DNA of 64,000 bases, taken from positions 10,505,001 to 10,569,000 of the forward strand of contig OX485807.1 of NCBI GenBank assembly GCA_950295325.1, in the 5' to 3' direction. Origin of the DNA: Polytrichum commune. Lineage: Eukaryota > Streptophyta > Polytrichopsida > Polytrichales > Polytrichaceae. Position numbers and translations under genes: made by a program. The notes under the pieces were generated by a model. The model was not told the DNA's origin, ran no database searches, and worked only from the letters and a program-made list of their open reading frames with translations. The first letter of the stretch is position 1; every line of letters begins with the position of its first letter. This document shows positions 29,591 to 42,594 of this stretch, piece after piece.

Positions 29591-30007
29591 AAATTCATCA
29601 ACAAAAATGATCAGCGCTCTTCATCACTTTCCACAGGCTGATAACAAACACACCCTCATCGTGACAAGGAAGACTATCACAAGTTATGTCACAAGCTATG
29701 GTTTGGTTATCCCTAACAAGTAGTTTGACATTAAGGAGAATCCTCCCGGGTATAGCACAGAAGATTGTTCCATATTTATCGAGAAGCTCATTGTGGGCCA
29801 AGCATGCCCATTATGACATACTTGCACTGTAGACATTAAAAAGTTTGACTTTATACATAATACTATGCAACTATGCAGCTTCCCTTGAGGTTTCGGAGGA
29901 TAAAGGTTGCGGACCCTGCAAACAGAGTGAGTACAATTAACTCCCACTCTGCTAGTTCGCAACAAATCATCACTCCCCTTGCGCCACAACCTCCGTCTTG
30001 CAATTCC
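29591..30007 (+). promoter_or_regulatory. 417-bp upstream block of NmrA-like gene A, identical to copy B
   Basis: Every base matches 44528-44944, although sequence on both sides differs between copies. It ends 47 bp before the chosen start codon, so it covers the likely promoter and 5' leader. A TATA-like TTATACATAA lies at 29851-29860, about 195 bp before the ATG. Identity could reflect gene conversion or strong constraint. Confidence 0.6.
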
Positions 30008-30054
30008 ATGCAAATTGTAGGTGTATGCATCCGGCCACTAATACATACATTTCC

Positions 30055-31032
30055 ATGGCACACGTGGGAGGCGCTGGACCGCAGTTAATCCAAGGGAAGG
30101 ATATGGTGGGGAGTAGCTGTAAGCCAATTCTAGTGACGGGGGCTGGTGGAGGCGTGGGTTCTGTAGGAACAAAAGTTGTTGAACTCTTAATAGAGAGAGG
30201 ATTCCCAGTGCGCGCCCAAGTAAGAAGGCTAGATGACAGATCCGAGGCGTTGAGCAAGCTAGGTCATGTTGAGCTTGTTGTGGCAGACTTCACCAGCCTT
30301 GATGACACACATAGAGCTGTAAAGGGATGCAGCCGCATTCTCTTTTGCATGTCAGTCGCAGGGGACTATTTGGAGGCGTCCCTCAACATGGTAGCCGTTG
30401 CAAAACACCATGGAGTGGAGGTTTTTGTCAATCTCTCGCAAATGTCGTTGTCGTCAATGAGCATCACGGCCTCGTCAAAAAGCAAGCAGCAACGGCATCA
30501 CTGGCTGGTGGATCAGGCACTCGAGTGGTCAGGGTTGCCAACCGTTCAATTGAGACCTACGATATTCCTCGAGCACCCGTTCTTCAATGTGATGGCCGCA
30601 AAGTCCATTGTGAATTCGGGAGAAATTCGATTGCCTTTCAAACGAGGTAAAGTGCCACCGGTTGCAGCTGATGATGTTGCACGTGTGGCGTTTGAGGTTA
30701 TCACCAATCCCGAGGGCCACCTGGGCAGAGTGTACAATATTTATGGGCCGGTATCCGAGGATATGGACGCTGTTGCCCGAGAGTACTCCAAGGCACTTGG
30801 GCGTGAGGTCAAGTATGTTGACCTACCGTTGGAGGAGTGGGAGCAGACAGAGTTGCTTAGAGAGTGGCATTTCTCAGATCACCTGAAGAACCACTTTGTG
30901 ACCCTCGCAACCCTAGCTGCCCAGGGGGAGCTGGACCAAAAGAGTGATGACTTCGAGCATGTCACAGGGTTGAAAGCAATGACAATTGCGGCATGGGTGC
31001 GACAAAACAAGCTTTTTGATCAGACTCTGTGA
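30055..31032 (+). CDS. NmrA-like NAD(P)-binding protein, paralogue A (325 aa)
   Basis: An atypical short-chain dehydrogenase of the NmrA/HSCARG type: a Rossmann domain binding NAD(P), acting as a redox sensor or reductase. ILVTGAGGGVGSVG near residue 25 is the GxxGxxG dinucleotide loop. VRAQVRRLDD follows the second strand and ELVVADFTSLDD carries the acidic turn. LRPTIFLEHPFFNVM and GRVYNIYGPVS belong to the C-terminal substrate half. There is no intron. The chosen ATG has a good plant context (CCATGGC); an upstream in-frame ATG at 30025 would add 10 residues. Length is close to the usual 290-330 aa. It differs from paralogue B at 23 residues by hand count. The intronless bacterial-like architecture leaves open an old horizontal origin. 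Substrate unknown. Confidence 0.82.
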   Translation: MAHVGGAGPQLIQGKDMVGSSCKPILVTGAGGGVGSVGTKVVELLIERGFPVRAQVRRLDDRSEALSKLGHVELVVADFTSLDDTHRAVKGCSRILFCMSVAGDYLEASLNMVAVAKHHGVEVFVNLSQMSLSSMSITASSKSKQQRHHWLVDQALEWSGLPTVQLRPTIFLEHPFFNVMAAKSIVNSGEIRLPFKRGKVPPVAADDVARVAFEVITNPEGHLGRVYNIYGPVSEDMDAVAREYSKALGREVKYVDLPLEEWEQTELLREWHFSDHLKNHFVTLATLAAQGELDQKSDDFEHVTGLKAMTIAAWVRQNKLFDQTL

Positions 31033-32085
31033 AGTGAAAGTGATAGCACTGTCTGTATGGTAGAAGGGAAGGCACTTAAATCGACGTATCAAGATAATAT
31101 CGCTTATGAGAATAAGCACTAGTGATTCCTCACCCCTGCTCCAATATTAAGCCTCGTAGCTTATCTACTTGTACGATAATGCTTTGTGTAAGTACAGTTT
31201 TCAATTCCAACCCTTTCAGAGTGCCTTGGAGCTCAGGATATTGCTTTGAGAAATGACACTGTATCTCATCAATATCAAATAGAAGAACAGCTTCACAACA
31301 TTCCTTTAGTGTATGTAATTTTATCAAGCTGCTTGCGACTGTGTCGTTCCATTTACTTAATCAGTTCCTAAACATGTGTCTAAACTCATTGAGATGTATA
31401 TTTATGAAAATATGACGAATTTGTGGGCATCAACTATAGACGCTTCAATACTATTACTACATATTGATTGTCGATTTTGATGGACTCTATAAACTTTTCT
31501 TTTACTTCACAGAAGCAATGCACAGCATCTTTTGAATAAAAAGGTAGGAAATGTCCTTGAAGGCTTTAGAATTTTTGAGCCATAGTACAAATGATGTGGA
31601 ATAATTTCAAAATGGCTGTGAGGGCTCCCCCATTCAAGCCCATGAGAAAAGCTCGTACAAACAAGATGGAGGATGGACAGACAAAAAATGCAGAGGCACG
31701 TGTTGGGGAGCATCGTGGAAACTTTGAAGTCACATTAGACCGTCTTACTCATGATGAATGAACACATGACCATCACTCTGGACAGAGAAGGTTCATACAT
31801 CCTGCTCAGTACTATGCTCTAACTCCACTTACTAGTAGAGAAAATGTTGTTCATTAGGAATGTCCACTGCATCTCAAATGATGCGAGTGGAGGATTTAAG
31901 GCAAGCTTGCAAATCTCACTTTATAAATGATCTTCAAAATACATGAAACCTGAGGGATATCAAGAGTCAAGGGTCGAGGAAGCATTTAGCAGTGAAAGCA
32001 TCTTATTTCATACACTAGGAAATTATTGGTGCTGGGTGGCATACCATCTCCTCTAGATCTCGATGAAAGCTTCAATCAAAATACT

Positions 32086-32646
32086 TCATTTCAATTCCTT
32101 CGTGTAGTACCACTGTGAACTGTTCACATAGTGGTCAGTACTGTCAAAGAGCATTTCACTGTCTGAGAGGTTGTGAATGACATCAGTACCCTTTGGGTCC
32201 ATATTTGCACTTGGCAGTAGTTCTTCATAACCTCGTCCAGATTAAATGAAGCCTGGTTGGAGAGTTTCTGCTGTGCAGGAAGCAATGTACATTCTTGAAG
32301 ATTGTGGTGGCCATTTTGATCTCTTCGCTCCACCTCAGACATTAATTGCTGCTGAACCAATGATGTAGAGAGACATGTTCCAATGCTCAAGCTTGGAGGT
32401 ATACTAGGTTCACCATTAGTCCAATCCACTGCAGAGTCAGGTGTCCTTCGTAGTGATTTGTTGCTGCTGAGAGGATAATTTCCAGCTACTTGAGGGTCAG
32501 AATGAAGCTCACGGTGCAATGAGGATGGCAGTCCTTGAACACGGTGATATTGATGCCGAATAAAGGATAAAAAAATTTATCGCCTTCAATATTATGTAGC
32601 TCCCCTAGTGCATTCCAGATCTTATTGGTGAAGCGCTCTCCAAGGA
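32086..32646 (-). pseudogene. Truncated copy of the AP2-like gene
   Basis: Homologous to 48016-48616, the 3' half of the AP2-like gene in copy B: SNKSLRRTPDSAVDWTNGEP and HHNLQECTLLPAQQKLSNQ read through clearly. The AP2 domain and 5' exon are absent because the duplication ends within the gene. Frames change near 32500 and in the C-terminal region, where a segment duplicated in B (DVIDNLF) is missing. It cannot encode a DNA-binding factor. Confidence 0.8.
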
Positions 32647-32754
32647 CATCATGACTATTTATGGCAATGTAATAAGAAAATACTTGCGGTATGTGTTGCA
32701 GAGGCCTACATTGGGTGCCCATACCCATGCACATGCCCATGGGTTTTGGGTAGG

Positions 32755-32900
32755 CATGGGTGTGATATTGTTGTTCATGGGTGGGCATGGGTGGGCATGG
32801 GTGGGCATGGCTGCGATATTATTGTTCATGGGCGGGCATGGGTGGGCATGGCTGCGATATTATTGTTCATGGGTGGGCATGGGTGAGCATGGGCTAAAGC
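32755..32900 (+). repeat. Nested minisatellite (10-bp GGGCATGGGT within a 41-bp unit)
   Basis: The 41-bp unit combines two or three GGGCATGGGT repeats with CTGCGATATTATTGTTCAT and occurs about three times. Degenerate copies of the 10-bp unit recur at 33340-33420. It begins about 100 bp beyond the end of copy A of the duplication and may mark that breakpoint. Confidence 0.85.
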
Positions 32901-34094
32901 AAAGCATATTAGAAGGGGTCATTGAATGAGCTCTCATTCAATGCTTTCGAGGGTAAGAGCACCAAATCACCTTCACCCAATAAGGTGAGTCCATCCTTCA
33001 GTGTGTGTTCTTCTTGTTCTCCTCCTCCTCCTTCTTGAGTGTGTCCCTGGGCTCCCAAGAATCCTCGGTCACTTTTTTGTCACTTTCTTGTGCTTCTGCT
33101 TTTCCCACCCTACCTTAAACCCAATCCTGCCAAGAGGATTCCAAAACTCAAGAAAGAGAGGATGTTGTAAAGTGGTAGGGAGCGAGAGGAAAAAATGCAG
33201 GGAATACGCTAATCAAGAAGCGCTCCAGGCTGAAGCCAGCGATAGTGAACGACCTTTTATTTGTCCGATCCAACCAAGACTTGGTGTAGGCGGGTAATGC
33301 ACATTACACAATTTTTGAATACATGGGCGCAATTTGAATAGCATGGGTGGGCATGGGTGCGCACATGTCATGCTATGGGTGGGCATAGGTCGCTGCTGAT
33401 GGGCATGGTCTGGGTATGAATGCAAATTTAAAGGAAAATATTGGGCTCTGATGTGCTGAATATATGTCCTCAAAGCTTGATACCCAAGAATATTTATTCT
33501 TTACAGAGCTTTGAAAAGACTTAAGCTTATAGAAGAATGAGGTGGTTGCCTCTTTCACAACTTTTTTGGCCCCTATAATGTTCTAGTCAGTAAAATTCCT
33601 TCTGCATGTCCCTCTCTCCAAATTGAGGATGTTGAACCCACCAAGACATTAAAGAGTGCAGCCATAACAAGTAGAGGAAATCATAACAACATCTTTTATT
33701 CCCAAGTTCATTTGTCCAACATAAACGTCTTAATTGATCACACTTGTGCATCTATTTATAGTATTTATTCAAAATATTAAAGTTGCAATATTCCTTCTGA
33801 ATTTTTTTCGTACGGGCGCAAATATATAGGATCCTGGCCACACTATCATCTCACGTTTCACATTCAAAAGTGTGAGTTCTTAAGACATATCGTCTTCTAC
33901 AATTACAAACAATAGACAATCTTGAACTAAAATTCGCCCAACATTAATCTTAAACATTCCATACGCAATACTCATGCTATCGAATGATTTTCTAGCACAA
34001 CCGAAAACAGTGCAACACTTGGCCACTTTTTTTTCCGGTTCATCAAGGTGCCACCAATTCCCTTTTTGACCATGCTCCCTGGCGCATAAATAAT
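32901..34094. other. Intergenic DNA between the minisatellite and the solo LTR
   Basis: No supported gene. Minisatellite-like GGGCATGGGT repeats recur at 33340-33420. Otherwise there are short frames only. The last five bases (34090-34094, ATAAT) are the LTR target duplication. Confidence 0.4.
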
Positions 34095-35067
34095 TGTCGC
34101 ACACCTCTCCATGAGGAGTGCTCGAAACACCATGGGCACAATGGGGACCCCAGAGTGACACCCGGGACTTGTGGTGCCGTCGGTGAGAGGGCCCAAGTGA
34201 TCCTAGTGTGGGCGAGGGCCCCGGGCGTTGGGAACGCCTCCCACCCACAGAGACTAGGAGGCATGAGGGTAAGGCCATAAGCTATACGTAGCTTATGGCG
34301 TGTAGATTCTAGAATGCTCAAGAACACCTCAATTGGAGGTGTGAGTTAGGAGTTGTGGCAATTTGAGTGGGGCGCTATCCCGGGACAACGCCCTGGTACA
34401 GCAGTGGCCTGGGAGTGGCTCCCGGGACTGCCAAGGTTTGAACAGGCATAACTTCCTTAATAATTGCCCAAATGGGGTAAGTGAGGAGTCCATTGGCATC
34501 TACGTGAAACGTAGATGAAGATGGATTGGTTGCTTTTTAGCATCAGAAATCACTTAAGGAAGTTATGATGGTCTGAAGCTGCTAGGGGCTTCTAGGCCCA
34601 GCAGCTAAGGCAAAATGTCTACTTGGCCCCAACTCTTGGTAGAGAGACAAAAGGTTTCTTAACAGTGGGGTAAGGGCCCCGCATAGAGTCCTAGAGGCTT
34701 ATATGGGTGAGGTGGTGTGGCCTCATCCACCCGATGCCGAACGGCACGGCCTCCATGGGCATTGGCCCAATGTGAGCGCATAGTTGCCTAGTATGCTTCG
34801 GGTTGTTGTAGTGTTGCTCTGGCAATGGGATGATCAACATAAGATTGGACTTCCATGGATGGAAATCCACATCTAAGAATTGGTTACCGATTAAGGAGTG
34901 AGTCCCGAAAGCAAAGTAGAAAGGTTGGTTCCCTCTTATGAACTATAAGATCCGGGGTAGGAGGAGCTAACCATTAGCATGGCGGAATGCGAAGGGTTAG
35001 CACTCGTAACCTTTGCTAGGAATGAAAATGGGGAAGATTGTTAAGGGGCCTAACAAGGGTTGTGACA
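34095..35067 (-). mobile_element. Solo LTR (973 bp), probably Gypsy-like, minus orientation
   Basis: The ends are TGTCGCA (34095) and TGTGACA (35067), short inverted termini of TG...CA form. The 5-bp duplication ATAAT lies at 34090-34094 and 35068-35072. The interval coincides with a visibly GC-richer block. In minus orientation it starts TGTCACAACCCTTG, a common style for plant Gypsy LTRs. No second LTR or internal retroviral-type genes lie beside it, so it is a recombined solo LTR. Confidence 0.75.
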
Positions 35068-35360
35068 ATAATTGTAATACAATCCATATTCAGTACGGAT
35101 AAAATTATTAGAAGAATAACGTCCGGTCATAAAGTTCAATGTTTAGATTCCTTGTAAAAGTCGCAAGTCTTATATAAGGCATGTTCTTATGAGAAAACTA
35201 TGAGATTATCCAGCATGTATGTTTAGACATTTGCATGTCTCTGCATGTGTACATTCATACTTCAATTTCATGTTGGCAGACTCTCTAACATAATGCATTG
35301 AATTTGTTGCAAAATTAGTAGGTTGGTATAAAAACCCAACACAAAGACCAAGCTACCAAC

Positions 35361-38330
35361 ATGGAAAACTCAGCGCCTCAACGTGATCTACTGGATCTTA
35401 TACGTGTCGCAATGCGGGATGAGAAGTTAGGGTGTCGTGAAAAGGTCATGTATCCACAACATCACATAAAATACATGACTTGCCCTTGCAAACTTTGCAA
35501 AGAGAGTAGAAAACACATGGCAATGGACACGGTTGGAAATCATCACATGGAAAATGGGAGACACCACTTCTTTCGAAAATGGAGAAGCCCAAGTGTAAAG
35601 GATGATTCTGATGATGAATGGGATAATTACGTTCGTAGCGTTGGAGCCTCCTTCCCCCCATTTCCAGCGGACATGATTGTTGGACTACAAAGGTTGTTTC
35701 AAAATGTGAATGTTATCCCATATACAATTGTCCTTTCGGCTCGTGAACCTCATGGTGTTGGTCTTACAGAACAACAAAACCTTGCAAACATTGCAACAAA
35801 ATGGGAAGATGAAGAGTTGGACAACCACGTTACGAAGGTTGTCTAACAAACCCAAACCATTGTGGAGAATGTGCAAGCAGAGACAAATATATGTGGAACA
35901 CGATAAAGTGAGAGGCAAAAAGTTGTTGCATCTACACACGGAAATTTATTTGGCAAACCTGAAATGAGTGACAGGGCAACGGGTCCAGGGAATACACCTC
36001 TAGATATTGTTCAAGATTTGAATTTGACAGATGTTTTGTTGCCATGCCACCCCTTGTTTGCAGGGGCCTCTGTGACAAAGCTAGCAGCCATCATGCTCTT
36101 CATGACTATATGCACAATGCATGGAATAAATAATAAATTTGTGAATGAATTATTGTACTTGCTACAGAAATGCATATCGCCTCAACCAAATTCTCTGCCC
36201 TCCAACATATATCATGCTAAGGTGCTCGTAGGAAAAATTAGCCACAGCTACGAGAGCATACATGCTTGCAATAATGGATGTGTTTTGTTTCAAGGGGACG
36301 TATACAAAGATATGACAAAATGTCCAATTTGCGATGTGAATCGATACAAAGCCTATGAAAAGTCACAAGTGCTAGTAAGTGTCTTGAAACACTTCCTTTT
36401 AATATCCCAATTCGTAAGATAATACAAGTTACTAAGAATAGCATGATTATTGATGTAGATTCATTTAAAGAAAACCACCGATGACAAAATACATGGCATA
36501 TACAATTCACCTGCATGGCGTACAATCAATACCAACTTTCCTTCATTTAGAAGAGGTTTCCGAAACATCCGCATGATGTTGTCTGCAAATGGGTTTGACC
36601 TATTCTCATCCCTTCTATACCAATGGTCAACATGGCTAGTGTTTGTATTTATATAATTTGCCTCCCTAAATTATTATAAAAAAAATTTATCATATCCGTC
36701 CTATTCATTTCATGAAAGCACTCTCCAAACGGAGAGAACATCGATGTGTACATAAAGCCAATTATAAACTAACTAAAAAATTTGTGGTGACATGGTCTGT
36801 GGGCAAACGACCATAGCATACCGCTAGAGCTCATACGAAAGTTTGGACTCAAAGGGTGCTTGATGTGGACAATTAATGATTGGCCATGATATGACCTCCT
36901 ATCTGGGATGGCACACGCCGGCTATCTTGGTTGCCCTTCATGTGGGCCCGTAGTGATATCAAGATACTCAAGGGAGCTTCATAAATATTCATATATTGCT
37001 TTTACATCGTACATCGTTCTAACTACTATGCATGTATAATTCCAACCACTATGCACAATCATTTACAGCCATTTATGGAAAACCATATTCATATAGGAAA
37101 TTGCCTTCCAGCCACATTTAAAATCCAAATGCTATAAATATGTTTGTCTTATCATGGAGAATTAAATTAACACGTGGTAGTATTAGAACAGAGAATATAT
37201 TGTTGTCCGAGCAAAGTTCAAGGCTATTGTGTATTTGAAAACCCCAATTGCTATATTTCCAAGTTTGTATATATGGGTGAGAGAGGTTGTGCAGAAGTTG
37301 GGAAGAAGGAGAGAAGTTATGAGAGACAAAAATATGAAAAAATTCTCAATGCCTCCAAAATTGATGTCAAAATTATATTTCAAGATGGAAGCGTATGTAA
37401 AACATTATCGGTGCGATGATGGATCATGAATTGGAATCGTGAGTTATGATTGCGGTGTGGTACCTTTATTGAGTGCGTAAGGTTCCAAGATCGGAAAAAC
37501 ATTGGGCCAAATATACTATGTGAGTGTCTTAAAACATATAAGAGTTATAAACTACAAAATAATTGCTACATACATTGCCTTGATGGAATGTGATTGGGTG
37601 AGGCATGGTATGGACAACATAGAAGAACCCACATACAAAAGAGACAAATAAGATTTCTTGTTGGCCAACTTTTTATGTGTGGTGGAACATCCACATGGTT
37701 TTTTCATGTTGTCATCCCAGGTTCAACAAGTTTTCTACGCTGACACAAACAACATTGGACCTTGGCGCGTTGTACTACATAACGAGCCAAGATCCAAAAG
37801 GTTCCAAGTCTCCGACTACGAGGAGTTCATAAACACTCAGTTGTGTGTTTTAACTTTGGAGGCTAAAGCCTTGATGCACCCCACATCAAACATTCCTAGC
37901 ATGGTGGGTGCTATAACATTGTGCAAAAAAGACATAAAGCTCGTAATAGCACCTTTGCTTAGGGGTGACTTTAGCAACATATCCGATGGAGACTGAGTGC
38001 AACCATGCCACTATTAGATGGTGGAAACAACACCATCAAGACATAAATGAAAATGGGAAGCTTGTTGCAATGCATGTTGTGTCTCCCACATACCACAAGG
38101 GCCATAGATCGTTGATATGCAATGTATGCATTGGCTCTCGATTCTCAACTCCTTAACACGTAATTCTTTACCCACTGACAACACCAAACAAAAGAGCAGG
38201 TCAACTCGGGGCAGAAGTTCATGCACGTGCACAACATTAAACGTACACATTGACCTGCAGATTGTGTTGAACCCCCTATTGGTAGAATCATATAGTCCAT
38301 GGGACACAAACAATGGTCAGGGAAGGCACA
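35361..38330 (+). pseudogene. Decayed CACTA (En/Spm, TNP2-like) transposase
   Basis: The first frame (35361-35846) has the N-terminal Cys/His motif of TNP2-associated proteins (CPCKLCKESRKHM). At 35964-36420, LLYLLQKCISPQPNSLPS, YHAKVLVGKI, SYESIHACNNGCVLFQGDVY and CPICDVNRYKAYEKSQ are the classic TNP2 opening. Near 36880-36960, with stops, comes a block resembling the WTINDFPA...LSGW...CP.C part. At 37700-37830, SQVQQVFYADTNN, GPWRVVLH and KRFQVSDYEEF match the C-terminal DUF4216-like region. Many stops and shifts show it is dead. I could not find paired CACTA termini, so the element's limits are unknown. Confidence 0.75.
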
Positions 38331-41300
38331 AATAGATTTTTAGTGCCCAAGTTTGGCAGTTTAGGCACATTGTATATTTTATATGCTTCCTACATCAATA
38401 CACATTGAAAACAACAATTGAATATAATGGATACATGTACATGTGAGCCTGAATTGGGGAGGAGGGTAATATGCGTGTGGAATGGGTAAAGAAAAAAAAA
38501 CCCCAAAATAGATGTATAATTTAGTTGCAGTCCATGTTTGCAAGGACATACTAGAAACAAGGGTTCAACATGAAACCCCTTACACAAATATGGAGAATAA
38601 TGAATGCCAACTATTCTGATGCACCCAACCTTAGCCACAACCATCATGCTCATTCAAAAGAAGTTGTATATTAATGCCCTTGGATATGTTTATGAGTTTC
38701 TCTTAAGGGAAAGAAGCAGAAACATGGAAATCTAAAAACACTGCAACCACACACGTGGTAGGCAACACTAGTGCGGATTATCATAATCAACATATAGAAA
38801 ATACTTGAATCCCATAGGAGAATGGCATGACAAAGAACATATATGAAAGGTTGCACACATAAATTTACAACATAGAAAGAACAATACAAATGTGGTGGTC
38901 ACCGCACAGTCCATGTACATCAAGAAATGGTGGTGTATCACGCCTTGCAGACCATAAATCAATGAAGGTCATTTCATCACCTTCAAGGTCATCTTTCAAA
39001 AAGAAGGTGCAAAAGTGTTTCGGAGACCAGAAGGGGTATTCTATGTCGCACAGTGATTCGCAGTCATCAACAAGAACGGTTTGATGACCATATGAATTCC
39101 CAAACTCCGCATCATAGAGGTCTCTCCCAGACGAGAAGCAAATGTAGTTTTCCAAAACATGTCCGACCACCCAAGTCTTTGCACATATGTTGAGCACAAG
39201 TTGGTTCACACATACAAGTTTCTTGGACGGTTTTCCGATTTCCTCGAAGTCTCCGCTCGCAGATCCATGAAATTCTCCACACACAGGGACTGCCGCATTG
39301 TTGCTACCACCCCATGAGTGTGTCCCTTATGCATGACCAAACATAGGTGCACAACAACCATCCGGCGCAACAAACTTAAGGGATGGGCAACAACTCCCAT
39401 GCAGTCCTGACGATGGTATGTGTACAACAACCGGTTGTTTAACGAAACAAGCAGGTAGTTGTAATCCAAAGAATTGTAGTGACCCAAAAGAATCCCCTCT
39501 ATTGTTGTTATCATTTTCCCCCTCAACATCCACCACATGAATTGAGCAATGGCATGCACACTTGAAATTTTTGCACAAGCAGGCTGCACCAAACGGGCTT
39601 GCAATATTTGTAAAACTTACTCATTGTCATGTGCCAATGATCCATGGATGGGCTAACCATCATTTTGGGCACATCCGCTGCCTTCACCCAAAAACAATGG
39701 ATGTCCTTGTTGAGGGAGGTCCATGCATCCAGACCTAACATCGATGGACACGATGGGCGGGAAGCCTCCAATATGTGCTTCCACTATGTGCCCATCACAT
39801 TGCAGCGGCCGTGGGCTACAAACCACAACATGTGCAACATGTGGACTATTTTTGGTGCTATTGGTCTCATTTACAATGTTATATTGAACACCAAGGTGGG
39901 AATTATGTGTTGATGATCATGTATGAGCGCAACGTGGGGACCTGGTTGCCCATCCCGCATATGTTGGCTTTGAAGACACATTGGCCAAATTGAAACGCCG
40001 TTTTGTGGGGAATTTCTTGTGCCAAGGGCACGATGGGCGGGGACAGATTAAACGATCCACAATGTTGTGCAAGGATGGAAGGAGTTGGATGACAAATGAT
40101 TGAAGCCAAATCATATTTGCGACAACATTCTATGAACGGATGTGCAGTGTAATCATGATTGACAATTACAAAAACATTCGGAAATGATAGTGTTTAGAAT
40201 CCAAAGGTGTTGCACACAATTGAACACGAAACATGTGCAAAATCCCACATCCCTAAACCGATGTACAACATGAAAGCACATGACCCACATGGCTGAAAAT
40301 AAAATCCCACGGTTCAATCCTAAATGGAAGTCGCAACGTGCCCACATGAGAAGCCCTAAACCATGGGAACCCCACATCTATTGGCCACACTTGTAGCAAT
40401 CGCACGCCCATGTGGCTCAATTCTACACATGTCGCGCAGGGAAGCAATTGTGCAAGTGACCTTTGTGTATGCAGGGAACACCTGAAAACCACGGACCTAC
40501 GCATCAATCATGGTTCTTAATGTTGAGGAGGCGGATTGTGGATGTGAATCCCCCGCATGTGCATGGCAATTGCAGTTACTGGGGGGCTTATGGTCGCCAT
40601 CTCCCATTGTGGTCTAGACCCACAAATATGAGGCAACCAGTGTCACAAACAAAGCTTCTGCATGTAAAGGCAAATGTTGTTCCCTTCCACCTTAGGGTTT
40701 TGCATGTAACAATACTTCTTGTTTGTGCAGAAGTCAATTCACCTGGGAAAATCAGTTTATACTTGGGAGCAAACACCTGGGAGAGTACAAGCCCATCAAG
40801 GGAAAGGAGAGGAAATGACCAAAATGCAAATGGCCCGGGGGGCGCTAAAGACACCCGACACAGGTGCCAAACCACCCACATATGGCGGCCACCCTCACTA
40901 GTGCATAGTGCAACCCATGAACTCCAACCCACTTGCAACTCTATGCCCAAAAACCAAACCCGAGACACAAAGAACGCCAAACAAAGGCTACCAAAACGGT
41001 GGTGGTCAACTGATTGGGTTGACATCATAATTGTCACCCATCTAAACCAGGTTTCACCCAACATTTGCTGACAAATACCCAAGTGCAGTCACGGCAGCAA
41101 TCAGAATGGGAGTGGACACATAGGTTGCCATCACCACAGAGCAGGGTTGATTTGGACACGATTCCTTCTAGTGAGGTAATCTCAACACCTTCAACTTCTC
41201 TAAGTCTTAGAAACATTCACTCTCTGAACCCCATAAGCTTTCTAAACACAAAACCATTCAAACCCCTTAAGAATACCCACTTCCTAATGCCAACCGCCCA

Positions 41301-42594
41301 AGATGCCCACAATAATGCCTCACCACCCTTTGTCTACTCCTCAAACCTCTTACCCTTTGTCCCCTTTAGCCAATAGGAAATCATTATGTTTACGGCATTA
41401 AGGAACCCTAAGCGGCTTGGTAACAACCGTCACCGGTAAACCATAGACGCACTCCCACTCTTCCGTTCAAAACCGGTTCTCAACTAAACAACTAACTAGA
41501 ACATGATTGATACTATATTATACTAACATCTATCTACATGTATACTTGGAATAGTAATAACACATGTAAGTGCCTACGTTTTTAAGACTAACTGGCCCAC
41601 ATCACAACATTAGGTTAAATGATCGTCGCATCCTACCATTCATAGATGTCAAGGCAAAGGTGGGTATTAAACATATAAGTGACAAAGAAGAGGATGAGGG
41701 AATAAAGGACGACAAGGGTAGTTATGAAGCTTCTATCCATGGTTCCACATTAACTACATTGAATGTACTCATTACTTTGTGGACATTGACATGGGTGAGT
41801 AAGTTCCTATTGTACTTCCATCTATGTCCAGAAACTTCAATTTCTAAAATTTTCACAATGCCTCCATCAATTTTATTTTCAAACGTACATGAATTCTAGA
41901 ATATAGTCTAGAGCATGCTTGATACTTGGAATGTGCTTTCAATTTTTTTTTAAATGAGTGTTGACTCTAACGACAATGTTAAAAGTCATCTCCAATCTCT
42001 TATACCAAGCTTGCGGTTGTTGATTTTATAAGTAAAGTAAGGCATTCGTTAGGTTGATTGCATTTTGTGTGACTTCCCACTCATACTATTATAAACAAGG
42101 ATGTTATTATTTATGCCAAAATACCATGGTTACATGATACTAGTGGGTGTATTTCCAAATATTTTGCCAATTTCACTACTCACATTTAATCACTCCATGT
42201 ATTGAACATGATATAGATTTCATCTTCAACATGAAAATTCTTTGATGTTTCAAGAATAAATAAGTGCAAGTCTTGTATGATTTTGTTTTAATTTGAAACA
42301 AAATAAAGTTCTAAAGTCTTTTGAAGTTTGTAGAAGGTTACTAAGACTTGGAGTAGGAAGCAAATTGTCATACTCAGGGTATTTCACATTGCAAGGATAA
42401 ACCTTCTTTAGTAATGCCAATGCACTTCACTTTAAACTATTAATGTTTCAAAATTGCAATTCAAGTTCATTGTGAGAAACACTCATCATCTAGTCAATGA
42501 ACTTTGACCACCTCTAGAAATACGTGCATATGAACTCCAAATACAAAATGTTAATTCCCACATACATGTCTTCTAACTATATACAAAATAATTG
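38331..42594. other. Intergenic DNA, repeat-like in part
   Basis: No recognised gene. Frames of 60-200 codons at 38865-39604 (minus) and 39640-41080 (plus) resemble no family I know. From 39300 to 41000 motifs such as CCCACATG and ACATGTGCAA recur, possibly the subterminal region of the decayed CACTA element. The remainder, up to 42594, is plain AT-rich DNA. Confidence 0.35.

Larger units (their letters stand above)
29053..32646. repeat. Segmental duplication copy A, right part
   Basis: Continues the homology to copy B (about 44000-48616) in direct orientation. It contains the NmrA-like paralogue A and a truncated AP2-like pseudogene. It lacks two blocks present in B: the solo LTR at 46209-46523 and about 690 bp at 47309-47998. 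Homology stops at CTCCAAGG (32646). Confidence 0.9.

Noticed and set aside
34465-35067. Alternative, shorter solo LTR starting TGCCCAAATGG after another ATAAT
   Set aside because: The boundary would cut a local inverted repeat (34447-34460 with 34555-34568) and leave GC-rich sequence outside; 34095 gives better terminal symmetry.
38865-39604. Minus-strand frames of 80-140 codons
   Set aside because: Overlapping frames with no recognisable motif, in a repeat-like region without splice or start support.
40463-41071. 202-codon plus-strand frame
   Set aside because: Low-complexity His/Pro/Thr-rich text and an equally long antisense frame suggest chance opening of repetitive sequence.
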